A stretch of DNA of 64,000 nt from Cenococcum geophilum 1.58. Lineage: Eukaryota > Ascomycota > Dothideomycetes > Gloniales > Gloniaceae. The notes below the pieces were generated by a model, which did not search any database, had not been told where the DNA came from, and was given only the letters and a program-made list of their open reading frames with translations. A program made the translations under genes and the position numbers. How positions within the stretch are numbered: the stretch's first letter is position 1; the number at the start of each line of letters is the position of its first letter. Positions 47,218 through 60,008 of the stretch are shown here, piece by piece. Where the stretch lies: the NCBI GenBank assembly GCA_001692895.1, contig KV748211.1, positions 1 to 64,000 on the forward strand, given 5' to 3'.

Positions 47218-49400
47218 GGACTTTTAGGAAGGCTTCTAAAAAACTACCTTAATTTGCCATCTACTATCTAGGTAATAATCCCTCGGCTTAGCTAGCGCCT
47301 TAGTAACTAGCCTATATATTTCTTTATATCTTTCCTTCTCCTTAGCTTAGTATTTTTATAATATAGCATTTATTTAAGCTTTAATTTAGAAGCATTTATT
47401 TAAGCTATAATACTTAGTAAAGGTTTATAAAAGCATTTATATTTCTTACCCTAGAGGTTACACTATCCCTTCTGCTAATATATCCCGTCTTACTGTTATT
47501 AATAAGAGCTAGCTAATAGAATTAATACGATTAAGACCCTGCGACTATACGTATACTTTTGATTCTATTATTTGCGTATAGTCCACCTCTCATAGAACCA
47601 GCGGAAGGGATAGTAGAGATTAGTAAAATGAATTTCTCTTCAGCACTAAATATTGCCTTTATTACCCCCGTTATGTGCATTTTTTTATATAAGTAGTACT
47701 TCCCCACCCCTAATGCTATGTGGCCCAGTATTATATAATGCTACTAAGGTAGCGCCTTATTAGGTAGTAGTGATGCCTAACTCTATAAACCTTTTATATA
47801 GTACGGAGTTAGTCCTTATAAATACCCTATTAAGGCCATACTATTCTTTTTAACGCCGCCTAGATCTTACTCTAATTTGTTCTCTTTAAAATATATAAGT
47901 AATATTGCCATTATTACTAGGATTATAGCCATCTCTATCCCTATTATTACGTTAGATATTTAGTGGCTCTTATACGCCCTAACTAAGAAATTTATATGCC
48001 TATAAGTGGATCTATATAAGATCTTTTATAAGCCCTTAATATATAAGACTAAGACTTAGCTAGTTTATATCCACCTTATTATAGCCTGTCTCCTCTAAGC
48101 TCTAAGTATTTATAGTAATTATGTCTAGATATATACTTAGCAATAGGTATAACTAAGGATTAGGTATAATGTATAAAACTTTAGCGCTAAGGACTTAATA
48201 AATAGGTAGCCCGGTTTGGGTTTAGGTTAAAATAGTAGTAGTATTATAGGTCTACAAGGCCTAGGGTATAAGGAGGCAATAATTAATATACTTCCTACCT
48301 TATAATACTTTAGGAGATGGGCTTAAAGGGTGAAGTAAAATACAATATTTGCTAAAAAACCGTTTAAGAAGAATTATTACTCTATAAGCGTAATAGTAGT
48401 TATACTATATTCTATATTGTTCCTCTATTATAATCTATTAGCTTACCTTACTAAGTCCTAATGACCTTAACTAGAGTCGCGGACTACTTCTACAATAGTA
48501 CTAATAAATAGGTTACGTAACCCGTGCCAACGGTTAGTTTATTTACACTTATGCAGATACCCTATTATTAATTTATAATAAGTATCTATTAGTCCCGTAG
48601 GTAAACTAATCCTACCACTACCTAGGTCTTTTATTAGTTGCTATTCCGCTAGGCCGTAATAACGTATATAAGGTGGCTGCGTATATATAGTGGCTAACGC
48701 TTCTAGTAGCTAAGTAATTTCCCTATACTTCTAACTACCTAAAAATCCTAAACAACTAAAGGCCAACACCCCTTATCTATATATTATAATATTAAACCCC
48801 TCTAGTGCTAAACACTAGCTAAAACGTGTAATTTTTAGACTTTAAGTAAATGAATTTACCGGTTAGGATCCTTCTAAGTATACCGACGCCATTAAGGCAT
48901 ATTTCGCTTTTGCAGGACGTTTAACTAATAGTTTAAAATTTAGGAAATACTATACCTATATTAAGCCGTTTTAAGCCCTAGAGCTAAACTAAATCTTATT
49001 CTATATTACTATAGATATGGAAAAAGACTTAGCTAACCCCCTAACTATTTAGGAGCTACTATATAAGATATATCACGTCTATTATAATAAGGAGGGAAAG
49101 TTATAAGGCTAGTATTCCCTCCTCTATAAATTAGCTAACTTAGTATATAGCTAAGTAAAACAAATTTAGAACGTTATTAAGGAAAAGAATTACCTAACTT
49201 AGATACGTAAGCATAGTAATATTTTATACCCTTAGGCAAAGTAGCCATATTAAAGGTTCGATTTAAATTTTAGACTAGTTTTAGCCTTATTTTTAGAACC
49301 GATTTATACTACTTATATTACTGGGGCAAATATATTAATATTGTACTATAGTTAGGCTATTAGCTAGGGTAACTTTTAGGAAGGCTTCTAAAAAACTGCC
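47218..49400 (+). repeat. R-unit with fold-back insertion, copy B
   Basis: Counterpart of 19,257-21,438 including the inserted fold-back element. The order of modules and terminal quasi-palindromes is conserved. Confidence 0.6.
47464..47612. mobile_element. fold-back MITE, copy B
   Basis: Counterpart of 19,502-19,650. The right repeat ACCAGCGGAAGGGATA is intact; the left has become TATCCCTTCTGCTAAT by transitions. Confidence 0.7.
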
Positions 49401-49510
49401 TTAATTACTATCTACTATCTATATTACTATTTACCTCTGCCGTCTATAATACTATTTAAGACCCTTATTAAGGTAGCAATCCCTTAACTTAGCGTTGCTT
49501 TACTACTTNG

Positions 49511-52500
49511 GTTAACTATACTAACTTAAGCAATAATCTAAGAACCTCTAATTAATTNGCGTCCACTTTTGCTAATAAGAACGCTGCTATACTCTCTATA
49601 TTCTTAGAGTTAGTACTATATTACCGTAAGCGCTCTACCTAGGCCTATTTAATATCCCCTATAGCCGCTGTTATACCTAAAATAACGCTTAATATAAGCT
49701 TGCTGTATTAGTACTGGTTAACTCCACTTTGTTTTTAGCCCTAGGTGGGATCCTTTATCTACTAGTTATATAGCTCTTAAGGTACTATATAGTAATAACA
49801 CCCGCTAAACTTAGTAAAGCGTAATATTAATTATAACCTTCTAGCGGTATCCTAAATAGTACCCACTAAGGGCGTAATACAGGTGCGTATATTATATAAG
49901 GCTTCGCTGGCCTAGGCCATATATATTAGGCAGTGTGTCGTCTACTAGATAAGATAGTATCTTAGCTACTCTAGCGTAAGCTGTTCCGCCCTTACTAAGG
50001 CAGTTACTTTTAATTACTAAACGCTTATCCGCGCTTCCTGTATTGTAAACTCGGCCTTGTTAGCGTCTAAAAGAATAGGTATATCTAACTCTTAACCGTC
50101 CAGTCGTTTGGCAGCGTAAATATTATATAGCTTCTTACCGTTAGTATAACCGTTCCAGACCGGTATTCTATCTATTTTCCTATCTAGGTATTTATTAAGT
50201 ACCACCCTATAGTAGGTTTTAACGTCTGCTTCCCTTTAGAGATAGTCTAGCAGAGCTGCCCTATGGCCTTAATTGCTGTCCGTAGGCGCATTAAGCCTAT
50301 TACTAAGAAAAATAACAGCCTGGCTTACCCTTTTATTACGGCCTACTCTCCTACTCTTTTGGGCGTAGTCTTTAACTAACCTTAAAGCTCCTAGGTGTAG
50401 CACTGCGTCTATACTAGGTATATTAACGCCTAAACCTAGCGAGCTTATGGTAATAATGGTCCTATTATTACTAGAAATAAAGCGCTTAAGCATATCCTTT
50501 TAGTTAATTAATTCGGAATAGTAGGCTATATAGTAGAGGCTTTTACTAAAACTGTTGGTTATTTATCTCGCGTAGCAGTATATAATCGCTTTCCCCTACG
50601 GCTCTAGTAGACCCGTAATATAGCGGCCGATAACTTAAGCGGCTTAGTCAATAGCGGCTATAGTTAGGCTCCGTACCAGCTCCTTATCTATATTAATAAT
50701 AGCATAGCGTATATTACGTCTGGTGGTGGGCGCCCTAATTAACTTAATACTCTTAGTAGTAAAGTGCATCTTATACTAAAGCCGCTGCTCTTCTATTAGG
50801 GGGAGAGTAGCTATTAGGAGCACTATTTATATTTATATAGCTGCTAGATAACTTAGGCGTTGCAGAGGCGCACGGAACTTACTACTTCCGTCCAGTACGG
50901 TATAGCATTTATTGATCACAATTCGTGCTAGGCGGCCTATAACTTATATTCTATTTATAAATGTCTAAAAGCTATCTGCTTTAACCGCCTTAGGCATTAT
51001 AAATACTATTAATACTACGTTAGTAGGGCTGCGCCCATTCTATGCCACGGCCTATAGCCTAGCTAACTTATATCTTTATAGAAGATCCTATTAGAGAGAG
51101 AGCAGCGGAATAATAATAATGGTAAGGCCTGTATTATTATAAGCGGCTAGCAATATAAACATTAGACTCTTACTACCGCCTATTAGCATAATAATAACTA
51201 CTAAACTTTCCCCACGCAAGATTACGTAGATACCGATCTGTTACACACCCTAAAATTTAGCTTACTCTCCGTATATAGCTTTTAACTATATTATAGCATT
51301 AACAGTTCTTAGGCTGCGCCATCTTATCTGCTTAGCGTTACCGGTTAGATCTATAGGTATAATGTGCTTTTAGGATTTAGAGGAAGTGTTTATAGCGCTA
51401 TATAAGAGAAAGGCTAGGAAGGCGTACCACTTAGTACTTAATCTTTAGAATTATTGCCTTTTGCTTATAGTAGTTCTAACCAACTCTCCCATAAGACGCG
51501 TATATACAGTCTCGCCTATTTAGGCTATATAGCCTACCTGCTTTTTATATATTATATTAAAAGATCCTAGCTTATCCTTTTCTAAGCCACTATTGTTACT
51601 ACTCTTAATAAAGGCAGACTAAGTCTTTAGGTACTTTTAACTAATAGCAATCACAACCTAGCGGTATATTTGGATATTAAGCCTGCATCCTAAGCCAGTC
51701 TCCATTTCTTACTAAAGGGTATAGGTAAAGCGGCCGAAGTTCTATTTAGTGCCTTACGCGTTAGGCGGCCATATTTTATACAATATAATATTCTCCAGCT
51801 AGAGCATCTACTCTAGCGCGCGCTAAAATAGTAATATAAGCCAGAGGTATAAAATAACTAATCTCCTAACCTTACTAGGTATAAATCGGTAAATAACCTT
51901 AGACTGTCCGGTATGGTGGGAGCCCTTAGAGTATTAAGGTATGAATGTAACCATACCATAGATAATAAAAATGTTTTAATGTTTGCCTGTAATAGTGTTG
52001 CTATAGCGTATACTTAATATCTTAGTGCCTCTTATAGGCTGGCCCCCTATAATGTATATAAGCACTAAAAGCTTATGCAAAAGCGCTTTGACTTAATTAA
52101 GGTAGGTTTTAATACTAAACTTATTTGGTCTACCTTCTAGGCCTTAGAGTTTAAATATAGCCTAGCGCTGTTTATTTAGCGTAATATAGTTTATAAGCTA
52201 GTCCTAAGTATAAAAAATATACTTATTATAAGGGTCTTAAAGAAAGTTCTAGCTAGGAATGGAGTTACTGGGGTTGTCCTAAAGGGCTTTAATTTACATA
52301 GTTAGGGTACTGGTACGTCGTTTGTTAAATAGTAGGTCTTAGTAAACTAAACGTTTTACGTCTTTAATAAGGCTATAGATAAAACTGTAAAACTCGGGCA
52401 TTATAAAACGAATAATTTTATAGAGTAGCTTGTTATTAACCCATTCTACCTCGCCCTTAATTATTGCTTTAAAGTGCACCTTTAGGCCGTAGGTTTAAAG

Positions 52501-53962
52501 GTCTAGTATTTACTATATTAGTCCCTTAGTCCCTTACACTATAAACTTATCTATTATCTTAGTTAACGACTCTAGGCATCTTCCCTTCGGTATATCTTAG
52601 TGGGCATTGCTATAAACAGCGTCTGCGTTAGTAATTAGGGTAGCTTATATAACTATAAACTAACTAAGCTTTATTATAGCCGATAGTGTCTTAGTATATA
52701 CGCCGCACTCCTTTTACTTTACTGCTATTATACCCTATAGGGCTAATATATATACTAAGGGACTCTTATACTTAGTACTGTGTACTCTCTAGTCTAGAAG
52801 TAAAAGATAAAATACTAGGTAAGCCTTAGCTAAGGGGCTAAGTATATCACCCTCGCATAACCTAGTAGGGGTATTAGTACTATACTCTGCGGTACGCAGT
52901 AGTGCTAACTAGGCACGCTTTTGTTAGTTATTAAGTATATATCTAGGGCTAACTCTATCTATTATAGGCTATATCTGTTTAAAGAACATAAGCACCATCT
53001 GCTATAGTCTATAGTAGTTATTAGGGGGCTTCTTACCTTAGTATAATTAAAGGGGTCGGTATTAGTCCTAGTGTACCTAGTCCCAGATAGCTTTGGTCTA
53101 TAAAAAGATACCGGCCTTTAAGGCTATAGTTTTGTTATAAGTCTGGTAGAGCTCAGCTATGGCGTTCTATATCGCAGTAAGGGTTAACTTATTGTCCGGG
53201 TTAGGTTTGTTAATTAAGGCTAGAAGTAATTCCAACTCGGCGGTATTAAGGTAGTTATGCTACCCGGTACATTCTACCTAGGGGTCTATCTTAAAGATAT
53301 TTCGGCAGTTTATATAGGTATTTATTACTTATTCCTTCTCATTACAGGCAACAAGACTACCGTGCATAAATGCTAGGAAATTATAGTTGCTAGCTTTAGT
53401 AATATTATCCACCTCTATATTAGTTATGGCTATATTAACGGCAAAGAAGCTTAAGCCATATTGGCTTAGGAATAGCCTTTAACAGGCGGTTTACTTCTAG
53501 GGATTAGGTATAGTCCGTTCGGTCAGTCATCTAGTAGTATTGGTTAGGCGGCCCTTATACGCGTATTTCTTCTATAAGTATTAATCTCGGCAGTATATAG
53601 CCATTTTCTTTATACTTCTGCATATATATTAGCAGATTTCCGGTATAAGCTAGTAGAGGAGCCTGTTGTAATATATATTTAGGTAAGGGATAGGTTGCTT
53701 AAGGGTCCGGAGATTTAATAACTTATTAGGTTTGCGGATAAGTTAGTTTAGGGCTTAAATAAGGCGTACTAGTTCTTAGAGTTTGACTTTATCTAGCCGG
53801 TGGTAGATACCACTAAAATATTAGCGGACTTCGGAAGGCTATACCGTATGTTAATAATTGGGAGCGGTATAGACAATAATTTGGTATTCCGGTAGATAGA
53901 TTAGATTCTCTATATATTTAATAAATGCTATTTCCCTATATATAGCTATTTGGTATACTTAT
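49511..53962 (-). pseudogene. RecQ/telomere-linked-helicase-type protein, copy B
   Basis: Counterpart of 21,549-26,000. The best preserved part is the motif V/VI segment (50,269-50,493): ISSLGLGVNIPSIDAVLHLG followed by DYAQKSRRVGRNKR. In the recombinase-like region the His is now Tyr (QVGYIAQIGETVY, about 51,505-51,530). The start, Walker A and DExH box are further degraded than in copy A. Confidence 0.8.
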
Positions 53963-54152
53963 TGTAGATTATAACTTTAGCTAAGGGCATTTTTAGGAAG
54001 GCTTCCGGAAATACTCCCTAGTAAGTTTTATATTACTATTTATAGTGTTCTAGTTTTAGTTCTTAGGGGGAAGGTATAAAAGTATATAGCTAAAGCTTAG
54101 CCTTAATACGATTCCTTAATATAATTTCCTACTTTAATAATATCCCACCGCT

Positions 54153-55710
54153 ATAGCTGTATTAATTCTAGCCCCAGGTGTAACGCCTTAAGAGACGCGG
54201 ATATTCCTTTTACGTTTACTTCCGGTATTGTTTATTAGCACTAATATGCCTATAGTGTGGGTGCGCGATAGTACTAACCCTAGCCTCTTATTCTTTATTA
54301 TAAAGTTACCGGAAGATATATTATAGTGGATCCGCCGGTCCTGTAGGCCTAAAGTGCTTCTATAACTTAAACCCAAACTAGTTAATGCAGATAACGCCGG
54401 TCTAAACTCTTAGCCGTAAAGTAAGGATAATAGCAACTACGGTAGCCCGGTACGGTTTCGGTTTATAGCTAGTATTATAAATAATAGTCCATGGGATATA
54501 AGCAACGAGAGTGCCCACCATAGGGGTAAAAGGCCAAGGCTAATGTTTAATGCTTCTCTATCTTAACCGCCTGCTAGGCGTACTTAGGACTATATAACTA
54601 TACTAGGCCCGGAGTATATTATAATAGTTAGTAATATAAACAGGCGTAAAGAAAGGGATAGGCGTAGGAGGTTAGAAAATAAGCTTTTAGAGGTGTTCGT
54701 AACTAAGGAAGAGGATAGTATATAGGATATATATATGCGGGAGAACGGAAGGAAGCTTGGCTGGTTAGCCAAATAGGCTAACTATATAGGAATAGGTAGA
54801 TAAGAGGTGTTGGCGTTAGTCTATAGGGCAAGCGCTATTAGTAGCGGCGAAGCTATTAAAAACGTTAAGGCTATACTTACCTACTGGCGAAAAAATAGTA
54901 CTATAGATTTAAACTAGCAGACTGGTCCCTAGTTATCCTTATATCCTCCCTAATTATTATTATAGTCTTTGGTTACTTCTACGTCTAGCAGCTAGAATAT
55001 AAACGCAGTATTATTAGGCTTCTAAAAGGCTTTTTTTAATGTTGCTAGTATTAAAGTAACCGGAATACTTTAGGAGATTCTCTATCGTCATTATTTTATA
55101 CACCTCTACAATTGTTATCGAAATGCGGAAGCACTTTTGGATTGTACGCGATTAAGTACATAGGGTAAAGGTATTAGCGACGCGTCTTTAGTTAAGCAGT
55201 AGCTCTTTAAGGCACTCTACCCATCTATGGATACGCCTTCTTTATTACTAGCCAACTCCTCTGCTCTATCTAATAAGCAATAGTAGTACTTTATAAAGTG
55301 TCTTTATAAGGGCCATTGATGGTATTATATATAGGAGGTACTTAGTTCTGGCATTTTTACTCTTATTCCTATATCTAAAATACCTTATTCTTTTATAGAG
55401 CGGCTTTTATTAGGTATATTTAACGTATTTCTTAACCTTATCTAACAGTTTTACCCGGACGCCATTAAGTTTAGTTAACTAATAGAAGACTTTATATAAA
55501 ATATATTGGCGGGCTAGCAGCTACCTCATAGTTATCTTCCTATTGAAGATATAAGTGATAATTAACTGTAGGAAATGGATCTTTCCGATATGCTCTAGCT
55601 GTTTAACTGTTATCCTGCGCTAGCTATTAAGGATATTTTTTTCTTACCTATTCCTTAAGTTGGTGGGATTAATTTCTTTTATTATAGTAGTATTATTAGG
55701 TATATATTAG
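54153..55710 (+). pseudogene. copy B of the 520-codon unknown gene
   Basis: Counterpart of 26,191-27,747. The start ATG has become ATA (54,153-54,155). The frame is otherwise unshifted to about 55,700, with more TAA/TAG stops. The conserved C-terminal segment (HGYLPIEDIS region, 55,500-55,690) is still readable. Confidence 0.55.
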
Positions 55711-56167
55711 TAAATATAGATATTTTATAAAAGCCTTTCTAAAAATCTGCTAATTAAGGCTTAGTACATTAAGTCGTGGCTTAAATTGGGCGGTCGGCGC
55801 TATTTAACGCACTGGTTAGGGCGTATAGTAAATCGCAGCCTTATCTCTTATTGGCACTGTAATTTTAGCACACGCGAGTTGGATCGGTGTAACCGTCCCT
55901 TAATTCCCCCTTTTATCCAAACCTAAATTAACTACTCTACTATATCGCGACCGTACATGCATATTAGTGGGATTTTGGAATTTTAGATAGGTAGGATTGC
56001 AGCTAAGGTATAGCCACAGGCCCTACTAAAATTGCATCCGGATTGGAGCTCGTTTAGGGTACGATTCCCTTATAGTTTTGTAAATAGTTTCACCCTACCT
56101 TTGGTTAGAAACCTTGGCCGGCAAAAATTAGTTCCACCCATAGTATAATACTAAAAAGGCTTATAAT

Positions 56168-56530
56168 AATTGGAATTAATAATAGTATATAATAATATCT
56201 AGGTAAGGGCTTAAGGGTATTATTCTAGGGCATGATAGCTGTAAGGACGTTAAATTGGGCGTTAAGCAATCAATTAAAGGATAGGGTGGAGACGAGGGTA
56301 TAAGTCTTCTGATAATCTGCCGACTACGTAATCTGGTTTAAAATATTATAATAGGGCAAGTTGCTTTACGCCTTAGATATACTTTACGCCTTAAATAACG
56401 CGTATTAGCTCTTAAAGTTTAACTATATCTAATTATTTCGTATATATACCTATTTAGTGTACTTACTATAGATTATAATTTAAGTAATAGGCATTTTTAG
56501 GAAGGCTTTGGAAAATACTCCCTACGTAAG
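56168..56530 (-). pseudogene. remnant of another RecQ-type gene 5' end
   Basis: Bases about 56,330-56,530 resemble the 5' end of the RecQ-type gene and its leader (53,740-54,020): TTAGAGTTTGACTTT-like sequence, then TAGTGTACTTACTATAGATT, then the quasi-palindrome (56,492-56,516) and ACTCCCTA. The intervening N-terminal domain is mostly deleted. It directly abuts the right end of copy B. Confidence 0.5.
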
Positions 56531-56601
56531 CTAGGAAGTATGCATTGCTATTTATATACCCTATCGCTAATTGCATCTAGCCCTATATATAACTCTTCTA
56601 G

Positions 56602-59250
56602 TTACTAAATTTCCCTCTTCTCTCTATAGGACGTGGTACGCCTTTGCCTTTTAGCCGCCTTGCCGGCCTAGGCTTCGCTATTATTAACTAACTTGGATAC
56701 TGGCCGCTTTCTTGCCGCCAAGTAGACCTAAAACTTAAGAAAGTTATACTACTTGCGACTAATCACTTAATACTCCGCCCTCCTTGCCTTAACCGCGCCT
56801 AGAGCCTCCTCTAGCCCTTATGCGTAAATTATGCTAGCAATCTATAATATATAGCTTACCTAGTTATTTACGCTAGTATTATCTATCCCGTAGTCGCGCT
56901 TAAAGCTACTACACTTTAGGTAAGCGCGGGATATTGTAATCGCGGCATACCGGTAAAAGGTAATATTTATATACGTTTTTAAATGCTTCTCCGCCTCGCG
57001 TTTAAGTACTATAGTTAGCTAGGGACTATCCTAGCCCTCCTCGCCTTTAGCCTAAAGAAACGGCGATGGGCAATCCTTCTTGTCGAATATAAGCAACTCT
57101 AGCTTCTGCTAGAACGGGAGAATCAACTATAGGTGGTAAACGACTAGCTCGCCTACCTCCCTTAGTAGATAGTAGTAGATAATCTTAGTGTTGCCGACAA
57201 TGCTATAACCCTTATAGTAAGCCGTTACCATATTAACCAGCCCATCCTTAATAAAAATGCTCCGGTGGTGCCTATATATGGTATTAAAATGCCATAAGCT
57301 TAGGATTTTTATACCGCGAGTAGGTTGGCCCAAAGTAAGATAGATAAGCAGGAGGAGTTATTTAAGAAAGTTATTAATCTAGGATGCGTACTCCTTTATC
57401 GCCGCTAGCTTTTATATTACTTTCGCGTCCTTCTTCCGCACCTCTAGGAACTCTACCTACAGCCAATCCGTCTTAAGTATGCGATTAAGCATCTACCGTT
57501 TACTGTTAGGTAAACTGGCTTTATTCCAAGTATCCTTAAGAAAACTCCACCCCTTAGCATTTTAAGTTGGATTATCCTTTAAGTCGCGTAGCTAAAAAGT
57601 CGGTATTATATCCTTCCGCTTTTTATTATTATATAAAAAAAAAAGTCGTTCTAGTTCTGACTGCGCTAGTTCTACCTACGTGTAAACAAAGTTCTTAAAG
57701 TCGGTTATAGTTATTTTGAGCGTCTTATATATTAGCTTCTCGTAGTTATCCAACTAATAGATATAGCCTAGGCTTGTGGTTGTGTTCCGGATTTTTTTAC
57801 CATATGCTTATAGTCGTAGCACCTAGTTAAAGGGCGATCTACTCCCGTGGATTATAAATCACTCTCTTATTTTATCTAAAATATCCGCTAGATGGTTAAT
57901 ATCCCCTTCTTTTGCTATAATTACGGCCCGTTATATAACAAGCATCTACGCTATTTTAATAAACGCTAATAGGTAACTTGTGTACAAATACGCGCCCCTA
58001 AAAATCTTCTTCTCTAGGTTTATACCTAATACGGCTAAAAACCCAACTACGGCGCTCTCAAAAAGATCGCCTTTTAAAGTATAGTCTAGCAGCAAGATGT
58101 AAAATAAGAGGTAGGTACAGTCTAGCTGGGACTCGATGTCCCTAAGGAGTATATTATATCGGTTTCGATCCTTCTTTACCTATTACTTCTCCTCCGCTTT
58201 TACGGCTAACAGCTCCTCTCTATGCCCTATTATTTAGTCTAGATAAGTAAGCTATGCGGCGGTTAACTAGTGTAATAACACGATACGCTAGTCTGGCTGG
58301 ATGGTGCGAAATACAAAGCATATTAGTTACTAGAAAACTAGCTTATACCCTCTAAATGTTGCCTTCTTAAGCTTAATTATTAGCGGACGGTTCTAAGCTC
58401 TTCTACCCTAGATAAAGCTGTTAATTTATGCCTGGTTGAATACATTTACTTTATCGGCGTATATAGAGTGGTGCAATTCCTTAATAATCTGCTTAAGGCT
58501 TTGGGAAAACTCCGTAAGTAAAGGCTCCGTTATAGGGTTAGCTAGAGAGGCTAAGGGAGTAACTTCCTCAAAGCTATAACCCTAGAGGTATTAAGGCTAA
58601 CGAGTTATCTTAAGCTACGGAGACGTCTCCGTCTAGGCGGCGTTGTCCGAAATAATATCCTCTGATATATCAATCTCCTATAGACCATCCTTTAGCAACT
58701 TATTAACCTAACTCTTTATAAAGTCCGCCTCGGGTAAAGCTTACACCATCTCCCGGCGTTGCCGCGTGCCTTCCTCTTCCTCCAGCTAAGCTGGCGAAAT
58801 AATAGTGAAGAAGTGACTCCCTACGCCGCTAATAAAAAGACGTTGGCATATTACCTTCTTCTAACGTGGCGGTGCTGGCGCGAGAGACTTGGGCGGGCGG
58901 CCTTTACGGCCTTTGCTCGAAATATGCTCCTCTTAGCAATAGTTAGCTATCTTCTTTTCCGCTCGCATAATATACGGACACTATAGGCAAGCAAGGCCAT
59001 TATAGATTGGAAGAAAAGGTATAGCATATAGGGCTACGGTAGGGGTTAATATGCGGGTAGTTTGGGGATCGGATAGCGGCTTCTGTGTAAGCTCTGCGAT
59101 TACAAGCTGCACTTTCTCCTTATAACTAAGGTTTGGGTAATTAGAGTGGCGAGTCATTAGGTGGGCTTTATAGTGGTTCGGCTTAACAGCAAACCCGCAG
59201 GGATCGTATACCCATACTTAGTAATGCTCTAGATATTAAAAGAGATCCAT
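56602..59250 (-). pseudogene. zinc-finger protein with tyrosine-recombinase-like domain, no helicase
   Basis: From ATG at 59,250 (MDLFQYLEHYQVWVYDPCGF) the minus strand reads about 880 codons. Two zinc-finger-like modules are visible: CGFAVKPNHYKAHLMTRH at about 59,150-59,220, and YNGLACLQCPYIMRAEKKIA at about 58,940-59,010, with Gln where a stop stands. A charged linker and long helical region follow. Then come QPTRGIKILSLWHFNT and TAYYKGY (57,127-57,333), LPREVGELVVY-like sequence, FYRYAAITISRAYL (about 56,920-56,960) and SYILQIASIIYAQGLEEA (56,800-56,857). It ends in a basic tail (AARKRPVSK, AKRQRRTTSYREKRE) and TAG TAA. It matches the N-terminal part of the RecQ-type gene but has no helicase. 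RIP damage is moderate. Confidence 0.7.
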
Positions 59251-59718
59251 TTATATAAACGGTAAAGCTATAAATGGCGAAAAGGTCTTAAAAATAAGTA
59301 GATAAGGGCTAAGGAAATTAAAAAGGGCGATATAGGATTAATAGAGGTTTACGTCCATAATAAGTAAATACGTAAAATACGCGAAATTAATAGTGGTTTC
59401 GCTAATGTGGTAAAAGGCTTATGGATTTAATTTCCTCGAGTTAGTGGCTTAAAAGGATTATCCAGAAAATAAAATTGCAGGGCCTAAGGGGCACGTTTAT
59501 TTTACATTCCTATTAGAGCTTTAGATTTATCCCTATTACGGAGTAGGTATAAGTGGATACAATATACTAAACGGAGTAGTAATTAGGAAGACTTCGTATA
59601 TATTTAAATAAAGAAGAAGACTTTATGTACTAGGTGTACATAAATAGGGGTTATAAGGGGACGGGACAAAACGTAAGTATGGGTGAGGAACGTTAAAAAC
59701 GGGTAAGTCCCGTGACAA
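59251..59718 (-). mobile_element. LTR (3' LTR of a minus-strand retrotransposon), left end undetermined
   Basis: The complement of the right end is TGTCACGGGACTTACCCG (59,701-59,718), a typical fungal LTR start, immediately preceded on the minus strand by a poly-G polypurine tract. The left boundary was not found. No internal region follows to the right, so this is a remnant. Confidence 0.45.
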
Positions 59719-59720
59719 AT

Positions 59721-59733
59721 CCCCCCCCCCCCC
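59721..59733. repeat. 13-base C homopolymer, probable polypurine tract on the minus strand
   Basis: Thirteen C followed by TCC. On the minus strand this gives GGAGGGGGGGGGGGGG directly before the TGTCACGG LTR start, the position of a retrotransposon polypurine tract. A quasi-palindrome follows at 59,749-59,773. Confidence 0.6.
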
Positions 59734-59773
59734 TCCTTTTTACTTGGTTGTTTTTCGGAAGGCTTCTAAAATA

Positions 59774-60008
59774 TCCTCTTACGCGTATAGAGCGCGTCGC
59801 CTTTAGTATTGGTCTTAGTGTAAATCCGGTCGATTTAATTATTAAAGTAGTTAGTTAATAAAGTCGTTAACACAGATCGATTTGGATCGGTAGGTCGGTA
59901 GTAGAGAGGTACTGATGTACCGATACCCCATTAAAACAAGCGAGCGAATAAGAGGGGGAGAAAAGGTATGGAGGGCAGGATGGAATTAACGATAGGGTAT
60001 AGGCAAAA
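59774..60008. other. non-coding spacer
   Basis: Less RIPed sequence with short internal GGTAGGTCGGTAGTAG-type repetition. No gene is visible. It marks the truncated left end of the chromovirus pol. Confidence 0.4.

Larger units (their letters stand above)
28770..56167. repeat. 28-kb tandem segmental duplication, copy B
   Basis: Second head-to-tail copy of the block. It is more heavily RIPed than copy A: many of its CA and TG positions have become TA, start codons of several genes have become ATA, and in-frame stops are more numerous. It lacks 300 bp corresponding to 3,180-3,485 of copy A, lacks the non-RIPed island of copy A, and has its own insertion at about 41,487-42,225. Homology to copy A stops at 56,167. 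Confidence 0.95.
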
